This document shows positions 54,050-62,371 of a DNA stretch of 64,000 bases, piece after piece. Source of the DNA: Mucilaginibacter jinjuensis. GTDB taxonomy: Bacteria > Bacteroidota > Bacteroidia > Sphingobacteriales > Sphingobacteriaceae. The notes beneath the pieces are model-generated. The model was not told the DNA's origin. It made no database searches and saw nothing but the letters and a program-made list of their open reading frames with translations. The stretch is taken from the NCBI RefSeq assembly GCF_028596025.1, contig NZ_CP117167.1:2728001-2792000 (forward strand), in the 5' to 3' direction. A program made the translations under genes and the position numbers. How positions within the stretch are numbered: the stretch's first letter is position 1; every line of letters starts with the position of its first letter.

Positions 54050-54549
54050 GTCATTGCGAGGAACGAAGCAATCTCAGCCCTATTAGCACAGACTTGAACT
54101 AAAGTAGAAACTATTATGAACGGCTTGTGCTGTTATCCATGTCAGTCCCGCTCAATCGCCGCGGGTTGGGCTGTTACTTTTGGCTTGATCCAAAAGTAAC
54201 CAAAAGATCAAGACGCAAAAAAGCTCCACCGCACAAGCCCACTACACGGCCACGCTTTTGCGTCTGGGCCACCGCTTCCTTTTGATTGTCCTAAATCTTT
54301 TTCTTGAGTCGGCAAACAGCTTCGGCCAAAAGCGGGCAGAACAATGATGGCCTGTGTAGTGGGATAGGCATTGGAGATTTTGCAGAAGGGCTGGATTGTG
54401 CGAACGTAAGTGGGGCAAAAGATCCCGGCCTGTGTTGTTCTGAACGTTGCGCGACATGGCCTTGCGCGTAAAGAAGCCTTTTTCCGATGAGCCTTTTGGT
54501 TACTTTGTGGCTACAAAGTAACAGCCTACCCGCGGCGATTGAGCGGGAC
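54050..54549. repeat. MITE-like element with 36-bp terminal inverted repeats, plus family 1 fragment
   Basis: Near-perfect inverted ends, GTCCCGCTCAATCGCCGCGG… (54145-54180) and …CCGCGGCGATTGAGCGGGAC (54514-54549), bound ~405 bp without a transposase. Inside is an inner GACGCAAAA / TTTTGCGTC pair and a stretch matching 36600-36840 on the other strand. Directly left (54050-54100) is half a family 1 palindrome joined to CAGCCCTATTAGCA, the inverted end of unit B. No clear target-site duplication is visible. No gene in 54018-54790. Confidence 0.85.
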
Positions 54550-54654
54550 TAACGTTAAGCATCAGCACTACCAATTAATAGAAAGTCTCTACAAAAAGAC
54601 AAACCTCACGTTCTCCATAACAGAAATGCAAAAACTCTGCTAAAATGTCATAAT

Positions 54655-54668
54655 ATACCAATCGGTAC
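54655..54668 (+). promoter_or_regulatory. Operator site E upstream of lpdA
   Basis: ATACCAATCGGTAC, 13 of 14 symmetric, is the fifth copy of the TetR-type palindrome. TTTG at 54673-54676 and TAGCTTGA at 54699-54706, 22 bp apart, are a weak promoter candidate just after it; the lpdA ATG is at 54791. Confidence 0.5.
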
Positions 54669-54790
54669 ATTTTTTGATATATTGCATGCGGGTTACAATA
54701 GCTTGAAGCAGATTTTCTACCTTGATTGAAATCGTTGGGTTATTGTGCGCAGAATTGAATTATTAACAAAAAGATATATCAATCAATCTC

Positions 54791-56197
54791 ATGGAAAATC
54801 AATATGATGTAGTGTTTATCGGCTCTGGTCCGGGTGGGTATACAGGCGCTATCCGTGCTTCGCAATTGGGTTACAAAGTGGCTATTGTTGAAAAATATAG
54901 CACCCTCGGTGGTACCTGTACCAATGTGGGCTGTATCCCGGCTAAGGCGCTGTTAGATAGTACCGAACATTTTCACCAGGCTAAAGAACAGTTTAAAACG
55001 CATGGTATAAATTTAAATGGCGATATCAGCCTCGATTTTACGCAGTTTATCAGTCGCAAGGCTGGCGTTGTTGGCCAAAATACAGCAGGGTTAATTTACC
55101 TGATGAAGAAAAACAAAATTGACGTTCACCAGGGCCTGGGTAGTTTTGTAGATAATACACATTTAAAAGTTACAGCGGCTGATAAAGAAACTGTTTTAAC
55201 CAGTAAATACTTTGTGATTGCAACAGGCTCAAAACCTTCGTCAATCCCGGGCGTAACTATCGATAAAAAACGGATCATTACGTCTACCGAAAGTCTGTCA
55301 TTATCTGCTCAGCCAAAATCAATGGTGATAATTGGCGGCGGTGTAATAGGAGTAGAGCTTGCTTCGGTTTATGCACGTATCGGTACAGATGTTACCATTA
55401 TAGAATATACCGATTCATTGATCCCAACGATGGACCGCGAGTTAGGTAAAGCTTTATTTAAAACACTGGGCAAGCTCAATATCAAAATGCTTTTGAGTAG
55501 TAAAGTACAATCTGCCGCTAATTTAGGCGAGCAGGCTTCGGTTAAGTTTTTAGATAAAGACGGCAAAGAACAAGAGATACTAACAGACTACTGTTTGGTT
55601 GCTGTAGGCCGCCGCGCTTATACCGATGGACTAAATTTAAAAGCCGCCGGTGTTGAAAGCGAAAAGAACGGCAAGGTGAAAGTAAACGGCCAACTACAAA
55701 CCAATGTGCCTAATATTTATGCTATTGGTGATGTTATCGATGGCCCGATGCTGGCCCACAAAGCCGAAGATGAAGGTACTTTTGTAGCCGAAACCATTAA
55801 CGGACAAAAGCCACACATCAACTACAACCTCATCCCCGGTGTGGTTTATACCTGGCCAGAGGTTGCTTCTGTAGGCCAAACCGAAGAGCAATTGAAAGCA
55901 GCAGGCATAGAATATAAATCGGGCAAGTTCCCATACTCGGCCAGTGCCCGTGCAAGGGCATCAATGGATACCGATGGTTTTGTGAAAGTGCTGGTATCAC
56001 CCAAATATGGTGAAGTGCTTGGTGTACACATCATAGGCCCGCGTGCTGCGGATGTTATTGCACAATCTGTTGTAGGGATGGAGTACGAGGTTACCGCCGA
56101 AGATATGTACCGCATCAGCTACGCCCACCCAACTTATTCTGAAGCTTTAAAAGATGCTTACCTGATGGCATCAGGGCAAGGTGCTATCAATATTTAA
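54791..56197 (+). CDS. lpdA: Dihydrolipoyl dehydrogenase
   Basis: 468 residues. FAD motif VVFIGSGPGGYTGAIRASQL, disulfide centre GGTCTNVGCIPAK with Cys43 and Cys48, NAD motif MVIIGGGVIGVELASVYARI, second FAD block PNIYAIGDV, and the C-terminal His-Glu pair in YAHPTYSE. It reoxidises lipoyl groups of 2-oxo-acid dehydrogenases or the glycine cleavage system. No E1/E2 genes are near. A TetR-type operator lies 123 bp upstream, so expression of this copy may follow the efflux regulon. Confidence 0.96.
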   Translation: MENQYDVVFIGSGPGGYTGAIRASQLGYKVAIVEKYSTLGGTCTNVGCIPAKALLDSTEHFHQAKEQFKTHGINLNGDISLDFTQFISRKAGVVGQNTAGLIYLMKKNKIDVHQGLGSFVDNTHLKVTAADKETVLTSKYFVIATGSKPSSIPGVTIDKKRIITSTESLSLSAQPKSMVIIGGGVIGVELASVYARIGTDVTIIEYTDSLIPTMDRELGKALFKTLGKLNIKMLLSSKVQSAANLGEQASVKFLDKDGKEQEILTDYCLVAVGRRAYTDGLNLKAAGVESEKNGKVKVNGQLQTNVPNIYAIGDVIDGPMLAHKAEDEGTFVAETINGQKPHINYNLIPGVVYTWPEVASVGQTEEQLKAAGIEYKSGKFPYSASARARASMDTDGFVKVLVSPKYGEVLGVHIIGPRAADVIAQSVVGMEYEVTAEDMYRISYAHPTYSEALKDAYLMASGQGAINI

Positions 56198-56220
56198 TTC
56201 TGATTTTTCTTTTTTATGTA

Positions 56221-56256
56221 AAAGCCGGTTTGTCTGAAAAGATAACCGGCTTTTTT
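56221..56256 (+). terminator. Intrinsic terminator after lpdA
   Basis: AAAGCCGGTT (56221-56230) pairs with AACCGGCTTT (56244-56253), followed by further T residues. Confidence 0.85.
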
Positions 56257-56315
56257 ATACCCATAATCGTTGTAACCAAATAAACACCTTTACGCCAATA
56301 GCTTGTTGTATCGGT

Positions 56316-57779
56316 ATGAAAGTATTGCTGGCAGGCGCTAATGGCTATATAGGTACAAGATTAATCCCGGTTTTATTGGAGAAAGGATGCGACATAGTTT
56401 GCCTGGTGCGTGATAAACGCCGGTTTAGAGAAAATAGCGACTACGCTAGCCGGGTAACTTTAATTACCGGCGACTTATTGCATCCCGAAACCATCAAAGA
56501 CTTCCCCACAGATATTGATGCTGCTTACTACCTCGTACACTCAATGGCGCAGGCCAATGATTTTTCGGATATGGAAGCACAATCTGCTAAGAACTTCATT
56601 ACGCAGGTTGATAAAACAAATTGTAAGCAAATTATTTACCTAAGCGGTATTACCAATGATGATAACTTATCTAATCATTTAAAATCACGCCGTCATGTTG
56701 AGGATGTATTAGAAGCAGGTAAAGCAAAGCTAACCGTGCTGCGTGCTGCTATTATCATTGGGTCGGGCAGTGCGTCATTCGAGATCATTCGTGATTTGAC
56801 TGAGAAGCTCCCCATCATGACTGTACCTCGTTGGGTAAACACCAAATGCCAGCCAATTGCTATTCGCGATATATTATTTTACCTCGAAAATGTATTGCTG
56901 AACGATAAAACATTTGGTAAAACCTTCGATGTAGGAGGGCCGGATATTCTATCATTTAAAGATATGATGCTGACTTATGCCAAAGTGCGTAAATTAAAAC
57001 GGCACATTATTACAATCCCATTCCTTTCTCCTAAAATATCATCATACTGGTTATACTTTGTAACCTCAACCAGCTATTCGCTGGCGCAAAGTTTGGTTGA
57101 TAGCATGAAGAATGAGACCATTGCTAAAGACCACTCCATAAATGATATTATCCCGCATGAGTGTGTAAGTTATGAAGAAGCTTTAAGGCTGGCTTTTATC
57201 AAAATAGAACAAAACTCCATCGCCTCGAGCTGGAAAGATGCCTTGAATGTAGGTTATCTTAATCCCGCATTTATGGATCAGATCAAAGTGCCTCAAAATG
57301 GCACCGTAGAGTATAAAGTAAAGCTGCCATTTAAGCAGGATACCGGTAAAGTAATGAGTAACATTTGGGCAATAGGTGGTAACCGGGGCTGGTATTATTG
57401 GGATTGGATCTGGGGAATCCGCGGTTTTTTGGATAAAATGGTAGGCGGTGTAGGGCTGCGACGCGGCCGAACCAGCAGTGTTGATGTGTTTGCCGGTAAT
57501 ACCATTGATTTTTGGCGAGTATTACTTGCAGATAAAGCCAACAAACGATTGCTGCTTTATGCCGAAATGAAACTCCCCGGCGAAGCCTGGTTAGAATTTA
57601 AAATTGTAGAAGAAGCCGGGAAAAAGTTTCTGAGTCAGATCGCCACCTTTCGCCCTAATGGTTTGCTAGGCCGTTTGTACTGGGCATCAATGTTCCCATT
57701 CCATGTTTTTATTTTTAAGGGGATGGCTAAAAGGATAGTAAGCTATGAGCAAATACCTGTACAAAAGGCCGCAAATTAG
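56316..57779 (+). CDS. NAD(P)-binding reductase with C-terminal DUF2867
   Basis: 487 residues. The N-terminal half (~1-300) is an atypical SDR: MKVLLAGANGYIGTRLIPVL, DIDAAYYLVHSMAQANDFSD, QIIYLSGITNDDNLSNHLKS, LTVLRAAIIIGSGSASFEII. The C-terminal ~150 residues are DUF2867 (GGNRGWYYWDWIWGIRGFLD, RTSSVDVFAG, LPGEAWLEFKIVE). This two-domain form is common and of unknown substrate. It follows the lpdA terminator and stands alone. Confidence 0.88.
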   Translation: MKVLLAGANGYIGTRLIPVLLEKGCDIVCLVRDKRRFRENSDYASRVTLITGDLLHPETIKDFPTDIDAAYYLVHSMAQANDFSDMEAQSAKNFITQVDKTNCKQIIYLSGITNDDNLSNHLKSRRHVEDVLEAGKAKLTVLRAAIIIGSGSASFEIIRDLTEKLPIMTVPRWVNTKCQPIAIRDILFYLENVLLNDKTFGKTFDVGGPDILSFKDMMLTYAKVRKLKRHIITIPFLSPKISSYWLYFVTSTSYSLAQSLVDSMKNETIAKDHSINDIIPHECVSYEEALRLAFIKIEQNSIASSWKDALNVGYLNPAFMDQIKVPQNGTVEYKVKLPFKQDTGKVMSNIWAIGGNRGWYYWDWIWGIRGFLDKMVGGVGLRRGRTSSVDVFAGNTIDFWRVLLADKANKRLLLYAEMKLPGEAWLEFKIVEEAGKKFLSQIATFRPNGLLGRLYWASMFPFHVFIFKGMAKRIVSYEQIPVQKAAN

Positions 57780-57861
57780 ATCATAAATACTCTTCCCGAA
57801 ATATTTATTGCCGTTTAATAAAATATATTTATTATTGCATAATCATTGATTAGTCAAGTAT

Positions 57862-58293
57862 ATGCCAATAATAAATTCATCGCTCAAAATATTAATGAAC
57901 CTGGCGAAAGTGCAGGCTGTAATAGCACGCCGGTTTGATAGGCTTAATATGCATGGCATCGGGTTTAGTGATTTTGTGATCCTTTATTTGCTACAGCAAT
58001 CGGCCGATGGAAAAATGCGCAGGATAGATTTGGCGGATAGGATAGGGCTTACCGCATCTGGCATTACACGTATGCTGCTGCCTATGGAAAAAATAGGTTT
58101 AGTAAGCCGCGAAGCAAATGAGCGCGATGCGCGGGTAAGTTATGTGGTACTTACGCAAGCCGGGCGACAATTATTTGAAGATGCCAAGCTGACTGCCGAA
58201 GCCGTTGCCGCAGAAATTATCCCAGGCGAAAGAGAAAAGAAATTTAATCCATTAACAGATTTGCTTGCCATGTTGGGCGGCAATATTAGCTGA
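57862..58293 (+). CDS. MarR-family transcriptional regulator
   Basis: 143 residues with a winged helix: GFSDFVILYLLQQSADGKMR, RIDLADRIGLTASGITRMLL (recognition helix) and the wing GLVSREANERDARVSYVVLT with the DxR motif. Helices at both ends make the dimer. It precedes an aminoglycoside-phosphotransferase-like gene by 6 bp, so it probably controls that small operon. Confidence 0.92.
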   Translation: MPIINSSLKILMNLAKVQAVIARRFDRLNMHGIGFSDFVILYLLQQSADGKMRRIDLADRIGLTASGITRMLLPMEKIGLVSREANERDARVSYVVLTQAGRQLFEDAKLTAEAVAAEIIPGEREKKFNPLTDLLAMLGGNIS

Positions 58294-58299
58294 TACCGT

Positions 58300-59322
58300 A
58301 TGCCAACATTACTACAATCTATTATCCGTGTTGAAAAAATACCGGCTGTTGAAAAAGCATTATTAAAAGCCTTTAACACTACAGCGGTAACCGATATTAC
58401 CTTACTGGCGGGTGGCCTGTCTGCCTCGGCTGTGTACAAGATTATTATTAATGGTATACCTTATGTTTTGAAGTTAGATAATACAACCCCGAATAATACA
58501 AGTGATGAACTTACTTGTATGGAGATTGCTGCCAATGGAGGAGTAGCACCACAGGTATATTATCTGAATATTGCAGAAGGAATATCTATCACAGGTTTTA
58601 TTAAAGCTGTACCCTTGGCTTCTATTTTTACGTCGGTTGAGGCACGTTTGCAGGAACTGGCGAAAACGATTAAATCGATACATGAGCTCCCGCTCTTTAT
58701 TAAAGAAAGCAGTTTGCAGGATACGGTTGATGGGTTAATCAATCAGTTCAAAGCATCGCGTATGTTAAGCGGGCCGGTTTTTGATGAATGCTTTGCGTAT
58801 TACGACCTCATCAGAAAGCATTATCCCTGGAATGATACAGATAAAGTTTCGAGTCATAACGACCTTAATCCCAACAACATGGTTTTTGATGGGGAGAAGA
58901 TCTGGATTATTGATTGGGATGCAGCTTTTAGAAACGACCGTTACGTAGACCTCGCCATTACCGCAAACTTTTACGTTGCAAATGATGAGCATGAGCAACT
59001 ATTTCTGCAAACTTATTTCGGGGATGATTTAAATGATTATAACTGTGCTCGTTTCTTTTTAATGCGCCAGGTATGCCGCCTGGTATATGCCATGCTGATG
59101 TTTAAACTGGCAGACACCTCCAACCCAATGGGTATGGGGCACGATCCTGTGATGCAAGGTATTAACCTTAATGATGTAAAGCAGCAGATAGGAGCGGGCA
59201 AAATAAGCCTGGCCGGTTACGAGGGCCAGTTGTTATTCGGCAAAGCTTTGTTTAACGAGGCCTTGGCCAGTATGCAATCACCGCGATTCAATTTATCAAT
59301 ACAGCAACTAAACGGTAATTAA
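58300..59322 (+). CDS. Aminoglycoside/choline-kinase-like phosphotransferase
   Basis: 340 residues, APH-type kinase fold: ITLLAGGLSASAVYKIIING (nucleotide loop), PYVLKLDN with the conserved Lys, the catalytic loop SHNDLNPNNMVFD, and IIDWDAAFRNDRYVDLA with the metal-binding Asp. Members phosphorylate aminoglycosides, choline, homoserine or macrolides; no residue pattern here decides which, so drug resistance should not be assumed. Co-transcribed with the MarR regulator 6 bp upstream. Confidence 0.85.
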   Translation: MPTLLQSIIRVEKIPAVEKALLKAFNTTAVTDITLLAGGLSASAVYKIIINGIPYVLKLDNTTPNNTSDELTCMEIAANGGVAPQVYYLNIAEGISITGFIKAVPLASIFTSVEARLQELAKTIKSIHELPLFIKESSLQDTVDGLINQFKASRMLSGPVFDECFAYYDLIRKHYPWNDTDKVSSHNDLNPNNMVFDGEKIWIIDWDAAFRNDRYVDLAITANFYVANDEHEQLFLQTYFGDDLNDYNCARFFLMRQVCRLVYAMLMFKLADTSNPMGMGHDPVMQGINLNDVKQQIGAGKISLAGYEGQLLFGKALFNEALASMQSPRFNLSIQQLNGN

Positions 59323-59326
59323 ATAA

Positions 59327-59354
59327 GAAAGCCCGATACTTACGTCGGGCTTTC
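59327..59354. terminator. Hairpin between convergent genes
   Basis: GAAAGCCCGA (59327-59336) pairs perfectly with TCGGGCTTTC (59345-59354), starting 4 bp after the phosphotransferase stop and 22 bp before the stop of the convergent flavin oxidoreductase; likely used from both sides. Confidence 0.75.
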
Positions 59355-59376
59355 GATATATGTGGGGTTGATTATA

Positions 59377-60483
59377 TTATTCTAAGATCAGTTCGCCAAG
59401 GGCTTCTTTCGAGAAACCTTTTAACTCGCTGGTTCTGTTATCTTTGATCTTTTTAACCCATGACGGATCGGCCAGTATAGGGCGACCAACGGCAACCAGG
59501 TCAAAATCGCCACGCTCCATACGGCGGGTTAATTCATCCAATGATGTAGCTTCAGAGTTTTCACCTCTAAACGCGCCAAAGAAATCGCCGCTTAAACCTA
59601 CAGAACCCACTGTAATAGTGGCTTTGCCGGTCAGTTTTTTAGCCCAGCCTGCAAAGTTAAGGTCAGAACCCTCAAACTCCGGTTCCCAGAAACGGCGCTG
59701 AGAGCAATGCAGAATATCTGCGCCTGCATCAACCAATGGGTTTAACCAGGCTTCCATTTCTTGTGGTGTGCCGGCCAGTTTAAAGTCGTAAGCCGATGGT
59801 TTAAATTGCGATAAACGGATAATCACAGCGAAATCTTCGCCAACTTGTCTGCGTACCTCTTTAACTACTTCTGCGCCAAAACGGGTACGCTCGGCTAAAG
59901 TTTTACCACCCCAGGCATCAGTGCGGTTGTTGGTACCTTCCCAGAAGAACTGGTCAATCAGGTAACCATGTGCACCGTGAATTTCTACCGTATCAAAACC
60001 TAAACGTTTGGCGTCTGCAGCTGCCTTACCGTAGGCAATAATGGTATCTTCAATGTCTTTCTCAGTCATGGCAACACCATTCTTCAAATCAGGGTTATTG
60101 AACTCAGAAGGGCCTTCAAACGGTTGTGGCGGTACCCAGCCAGAGTGGTGATTATACATCACACCCATGTGCCAGATCTGAGGGCCCATTTGGCCGCCGC
60201 CTGCATGTACTTCGTTAATTACGTTTTGCCAGCCGGCTAATGATTCAGCTCCATAAAAATGAGGCACATTGGCATCGTTTGATGATGATACGCGATCAAT
60301 CACTGTTCCTTCCGAAAGGATTAAGCCAACTTCGCCCTCGGCACGTTTGCGATAGTAAGCAGCAACGTTTTCGCCAGGTATGCCATTTGGCGAAAATGAA
60401 CGCGTCATTGGCGCCATTACAATGCGATTTTTTATGTTCAGCGATTTAAGGCTGAAGGGTCTGAATAAGCTTTCTGTACTCAT
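59377..60483 (-). CDS. Old-yellow-enzyme-type NADH:flavin oxidoreductase
   Basis: 368 residues, FMN-binding TIM barrel of the OYE family. It starts LFRPFSLKSLNIKNRIVMAP with MTRSFSPNGIPG, then GLILSEGTVIDR, the substrate-binding HGAHGYLIDQFFWEGTNNRT block, and the C-terminal VAVGRPILADPSWVKKI phosphate site. These enzymes reduce activated alkenes such as enones or nitro compounds. It is the second gene of an operon, 22 bp after an ArsR repressor. Confidence 0.93.
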   Translation of the reverse strand: MSTESLFRPFSLKSLNIKNRIVMAPMTRSFSPNGIPGENVAAYYRKRAEGEVGLILSEGTVIDRVSSSNDANVPHFYGAESLAGWQNVINEVHAGGGQMGPQIWHMGVMYNHHSGWVPPQPFEGPSEFNNPDLKNGVAMTEKDIEDTIIAYGKAAADAKRLGFDTVEIHGAHGYLIDQFFWEGTNNRTDAWGGKTLAERTRFGAEVVKEVRRQVGEDFAVIIRLSQFKPSAYDFKLAGTPQEMEAWLNPLVDAGADILHCSQRRFWEPEFEGSDLNFAGWAKKLTGKATITVGSVGLSGDFFGAFRGENSEATSLDELTRRMERGDFDLVAVGRPILADPSWVKKIKDNRTSELKGFSKEALGELILE

Positions 60484-60505
60484 TTGTTTGTTGTATTTGT
60501 GTGTA

Positions 60506-60808
60506 TTAGATGTCTGTTTGTATCAATTTGCTCAGGGCTTCAAAGGCTTCTTCGTTACGTTGGTAATAGGTCCATTGGCCTACACGGGTCGATTTTACCA
60601 ATCCCGCACGTTGCAGTGTAGATAGGTATTCTGAAACTGTTGATTGGGTAAGGCCGGCCTTCATCTGTATCTGGCCAACGCAAACGCCGTTGTCAAAATT
60701 GGCATGTTCTTTCTGGCCCGGGAAGTTTAAATCCGGGTCTTTAAGCCAGTTCAGGATCTGCAACCTGGTTTTGTTAGAAAGCGCTTTAAAAATCTCTATC
60801 TGATCCAT
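60506..60808 (-). CDS. ArsR-family winged-helix repressor
   Basis: 100 residues from ATG 60808 (MDQIEIFKALSNKTRLQILN), with GVCVGQIQMKAGLTQSTVSE, YLSTLQRAGLVKSTRVGQWT (wing) and YYQRNEEAF. Only one Cys lies in the α3 region, so the usual two-Cys metal site is absent. The frame stays open to 60901, but those 31 residues are translated operator DNA and repeat AYRxFPIY, so the short start is chosen. It controls the downstream old-yellow-enzyme gene and probably itself. Confidence 0.9.
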   Translation of the reverse strand: MDQIEIFKALSNKTRLQILNWLKDPDLNFPGQKEHANFDNGVCVGQIQMKAGLTQSTVSEYLSTLQRAGLVKSTRVGQWTYYQRNEEAFEALSKLIQTDI

Positions 60809-60812
60809 AGTA

Positions 60813-60844
60813 CAAAGGTATATCGGAAATTCCCGATATGCCAA
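60813..60844 (-). promoter_or_regulatory. arsR-like promoter with palindromic operator (proximal)
   Basis: On the minus strand TTG (60844-60842), a 21-bp spacer and TACCTTTG (60820-60813) match the Bacteroidota promoter. The spacer is almost wholly a palindrome, ATATCGGAAATTCCCGATAT (60820-60839). The -7 box ends 4 bp before the ATG, so the mRNA is leaderless or nearly so. Confidence 0.65.
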
Positions 60845-60876
60845 TGAAGAATGAAGAGATGACACTAGGTTGATAT

Positions 60877-60896
60877 ATATCGGGAAATGTCGATAT
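60877..60896 (-). promoter_or_regulatory. Second, distal operator copy of the ArsR-like site
   Basis: ATATCGGGAAATGTCGATAT lies 57 bp further upstream, followed by GCCAATGAATAGTGAG, which resembles GCCAATGAAGAATGAAG after the proximal site. It looks like a tandem duplication of the control region. No second -7 match is evident with it. Confidence 0.55.
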
Positions 60897-60950
60897 GCCA
60901 ATGAATAGTGAGAAACGATACATGCTGATGATTAAATTAGGAGAGAGGAA

Positions 60951-61493
60951 TTAAAATCCCACGCCTAATTGAATGCCGGAACCTAATGAGCTTGATAAAT
61001 TATTACCAAAGCGCGCAGGGAATGAGGCAGCCACAAAAAAGAAGGAATCTTTATTTCTGATAACCACTTTGTTAAATACCGGTGTTACACCAAAACGTCC
61101 GTTGGTCTCAAATGCTACACGGCTAATAAAAGTAAAACCATGCTTAAAGCGAAACATAGCGCCCGGGTGAAATACTACACTGTTTACTTTTGCAATGTTT
61201 TTTTCGACGCGGATAACCGGGGCAACTTCAAAACTTACCCCAAAGTGATCACTTTTTAAGAGATTTAATCCGAACGGGAATGATACAGTATAACTATCCG
61301 AAAAATTGGTAGTTATGCCATCTTTATTCCAGGTAGCAATAGTATTGGTAACACTGAAATAGCCTGCCATTCGTGGATATTGTTGCTGCTGTGCCAGTGC
61401 ATGAAAATTGGAAAAAATAAACACAGCGAAAATTATAACCTGACAAATAGAACGGGTTAATTTAATAACCGGCTGAATAACAATTGAAAACAT
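60951..61493 (-). CDS. Secreted beta-barrel-like protein, unknown
   Basis: 180 residues. A long N-terminal signal (ICQVIIFAVFIFSNFHALAQ) is followed by alternating strands (TNTIATWNKDGITTNF, SFEVAPVIRV, GFTFISRVAFETNGRFGVTP, FFFVAASFPARFGNNL) ending in an aromatic residue (LGVGF), as outer-membrane barrels do. It is too short for a large pore; a small 8-stranded barrel is possible. The family is not recognised. It is on the minus strand and stands alone. Confidence 0.7.
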   Translation of the reverse strand: MFSIVIQPVIKLTRSICQVIIFAVFIFSNFHALAQQQQYPRMAGYFSVTNTIATWNKDGITTNFSDSYTVSFPFGLNLLKSDHFGVSFEVAPVIRVEKNIAKVNSVVFHPGAMFRFKHGFTFISRVAFETNGRFGVTPVFNKVVIRNKDSFFFVAASFPARFGNNLSSSLGSGIQLGVGF

Positions 61494-61688
61494 GACATAA
61501 GTTTAACGATACTTAATCGTGATTTTGCGATGGATTACAGATTTAACAGAAAATTAATAGTACGATACTTAGAGCTAATGCTTGTTATTAGTTGTTTATC
61601 TTTTTGTAATGTTTAGCGTAATTTTTCGTTGATTTGAGGAAGTTCTTAATACCCCACCCATTTTCTGATCCGTAACAGCATACCATTA

Positions 61689-62369
61689 ATGGCAGTATTA
61701 TTAGTAGAAGACGAACCTAATGTAGTATCGGTAATTAAACGCGGGCTGGCCGAATACGGCTTCGACCTCAGTGTGGCTACCGATGGGCTAACCGGTTTAC
61801 AAATGGCCATTGATTATCCCTTCGATCTCATTATCCTTGATCTGATGTTACCCAATATGGACGGCATCCAAATTTGCAAACGCATCCGTGAGCATAACGA
61901 GAATGTGCCGATACTGATGCTTACCGCCCTTGACTCGACCGAAAATATTGTGAACGGCCTGAATAGTGGTGCTGATGATTATCTCGTAAAACCATTTAAG
62001 ATGATAGAGTTGGCAGCCCGCCTCAAAACCCTGATGCGCAGGAGGGGAGGCGAGCCTAAACCAAGTAATATTTACAAAATAGCAGGTTTAGAGTTAGATG
62101 CCGATGCCAAATTGGTAACGCTGAATAAAGAACCTATCAACTTAACCTCTACCGAATATCGTTTACTTGAGTATTTTATTAAGAACCAAAAGAAGGTATT
62201 ATCCCGGATCCAGATCCTCGAAAATGTTTGGGATATTGATTTTAACCTGGGTACCAATGTGGTAGACGTATACATTAATTACCTGCGTAAAAAGCTGGAC
62301 AAAACCAACCCGGCGAGGTTTATACAAACGGTTTTTGGGATGGGATATATGATGAAGGATAGCGACTAA
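61689..62369 (+). CDS. OmpR-family response regulator
   Basis: 226 residues. The receiver domain has acidic residues E7-D8, phosphoacceptor Asp51 in LIILDLMLPNMDG and the conserved Lys in LVKPFKMIEL. The C-terminal winged helix has NLTSTEYRLLEYFIKNQKKV and NVVDVYINYLRKKLD. It is the partner of the histidine kinase that starts 2 bp after its stop. Targets unknown. Confidence 0.96.
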   Translation: MAVLLVEDEPNVVSVIKRGLAEYGFDLSVATDGLTGLQMAIDYPFDLIILDLMLPNMDGIQICKRIREHNENVPILMLTALDSTENIVNGLNSGADDYLVKPFKMIELAARLKTLMRRRGGEPKPSNIYKIAGLELDADAKLVTLNKEPINLTSTEYRLLEYFIKNQKKVLSRIQILENVWDIDFNLGTNVVDVYINYLRKKLDKTNPARFIQTVFGMGYMMKDSD

Positions 62370-62371
62370 GC

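Noticed and set aside
54242..54457. Minus-strand frame of 71 codons
   Set aside because: It lies inside the MITE-like element and carries no domain features.
58300..59322. Antibiotic-resistance aminoglycoside phosphotransferase
   Set aside because: Only the broad APH kinase fold is supported; nothing specific to aminoglycosides was seen.
60809..60901. Longer N-terminus for the ArsR-like repressor
   Set aside because: The added residues are translated operator duplicates and would start upstream of the predicted transcription start.
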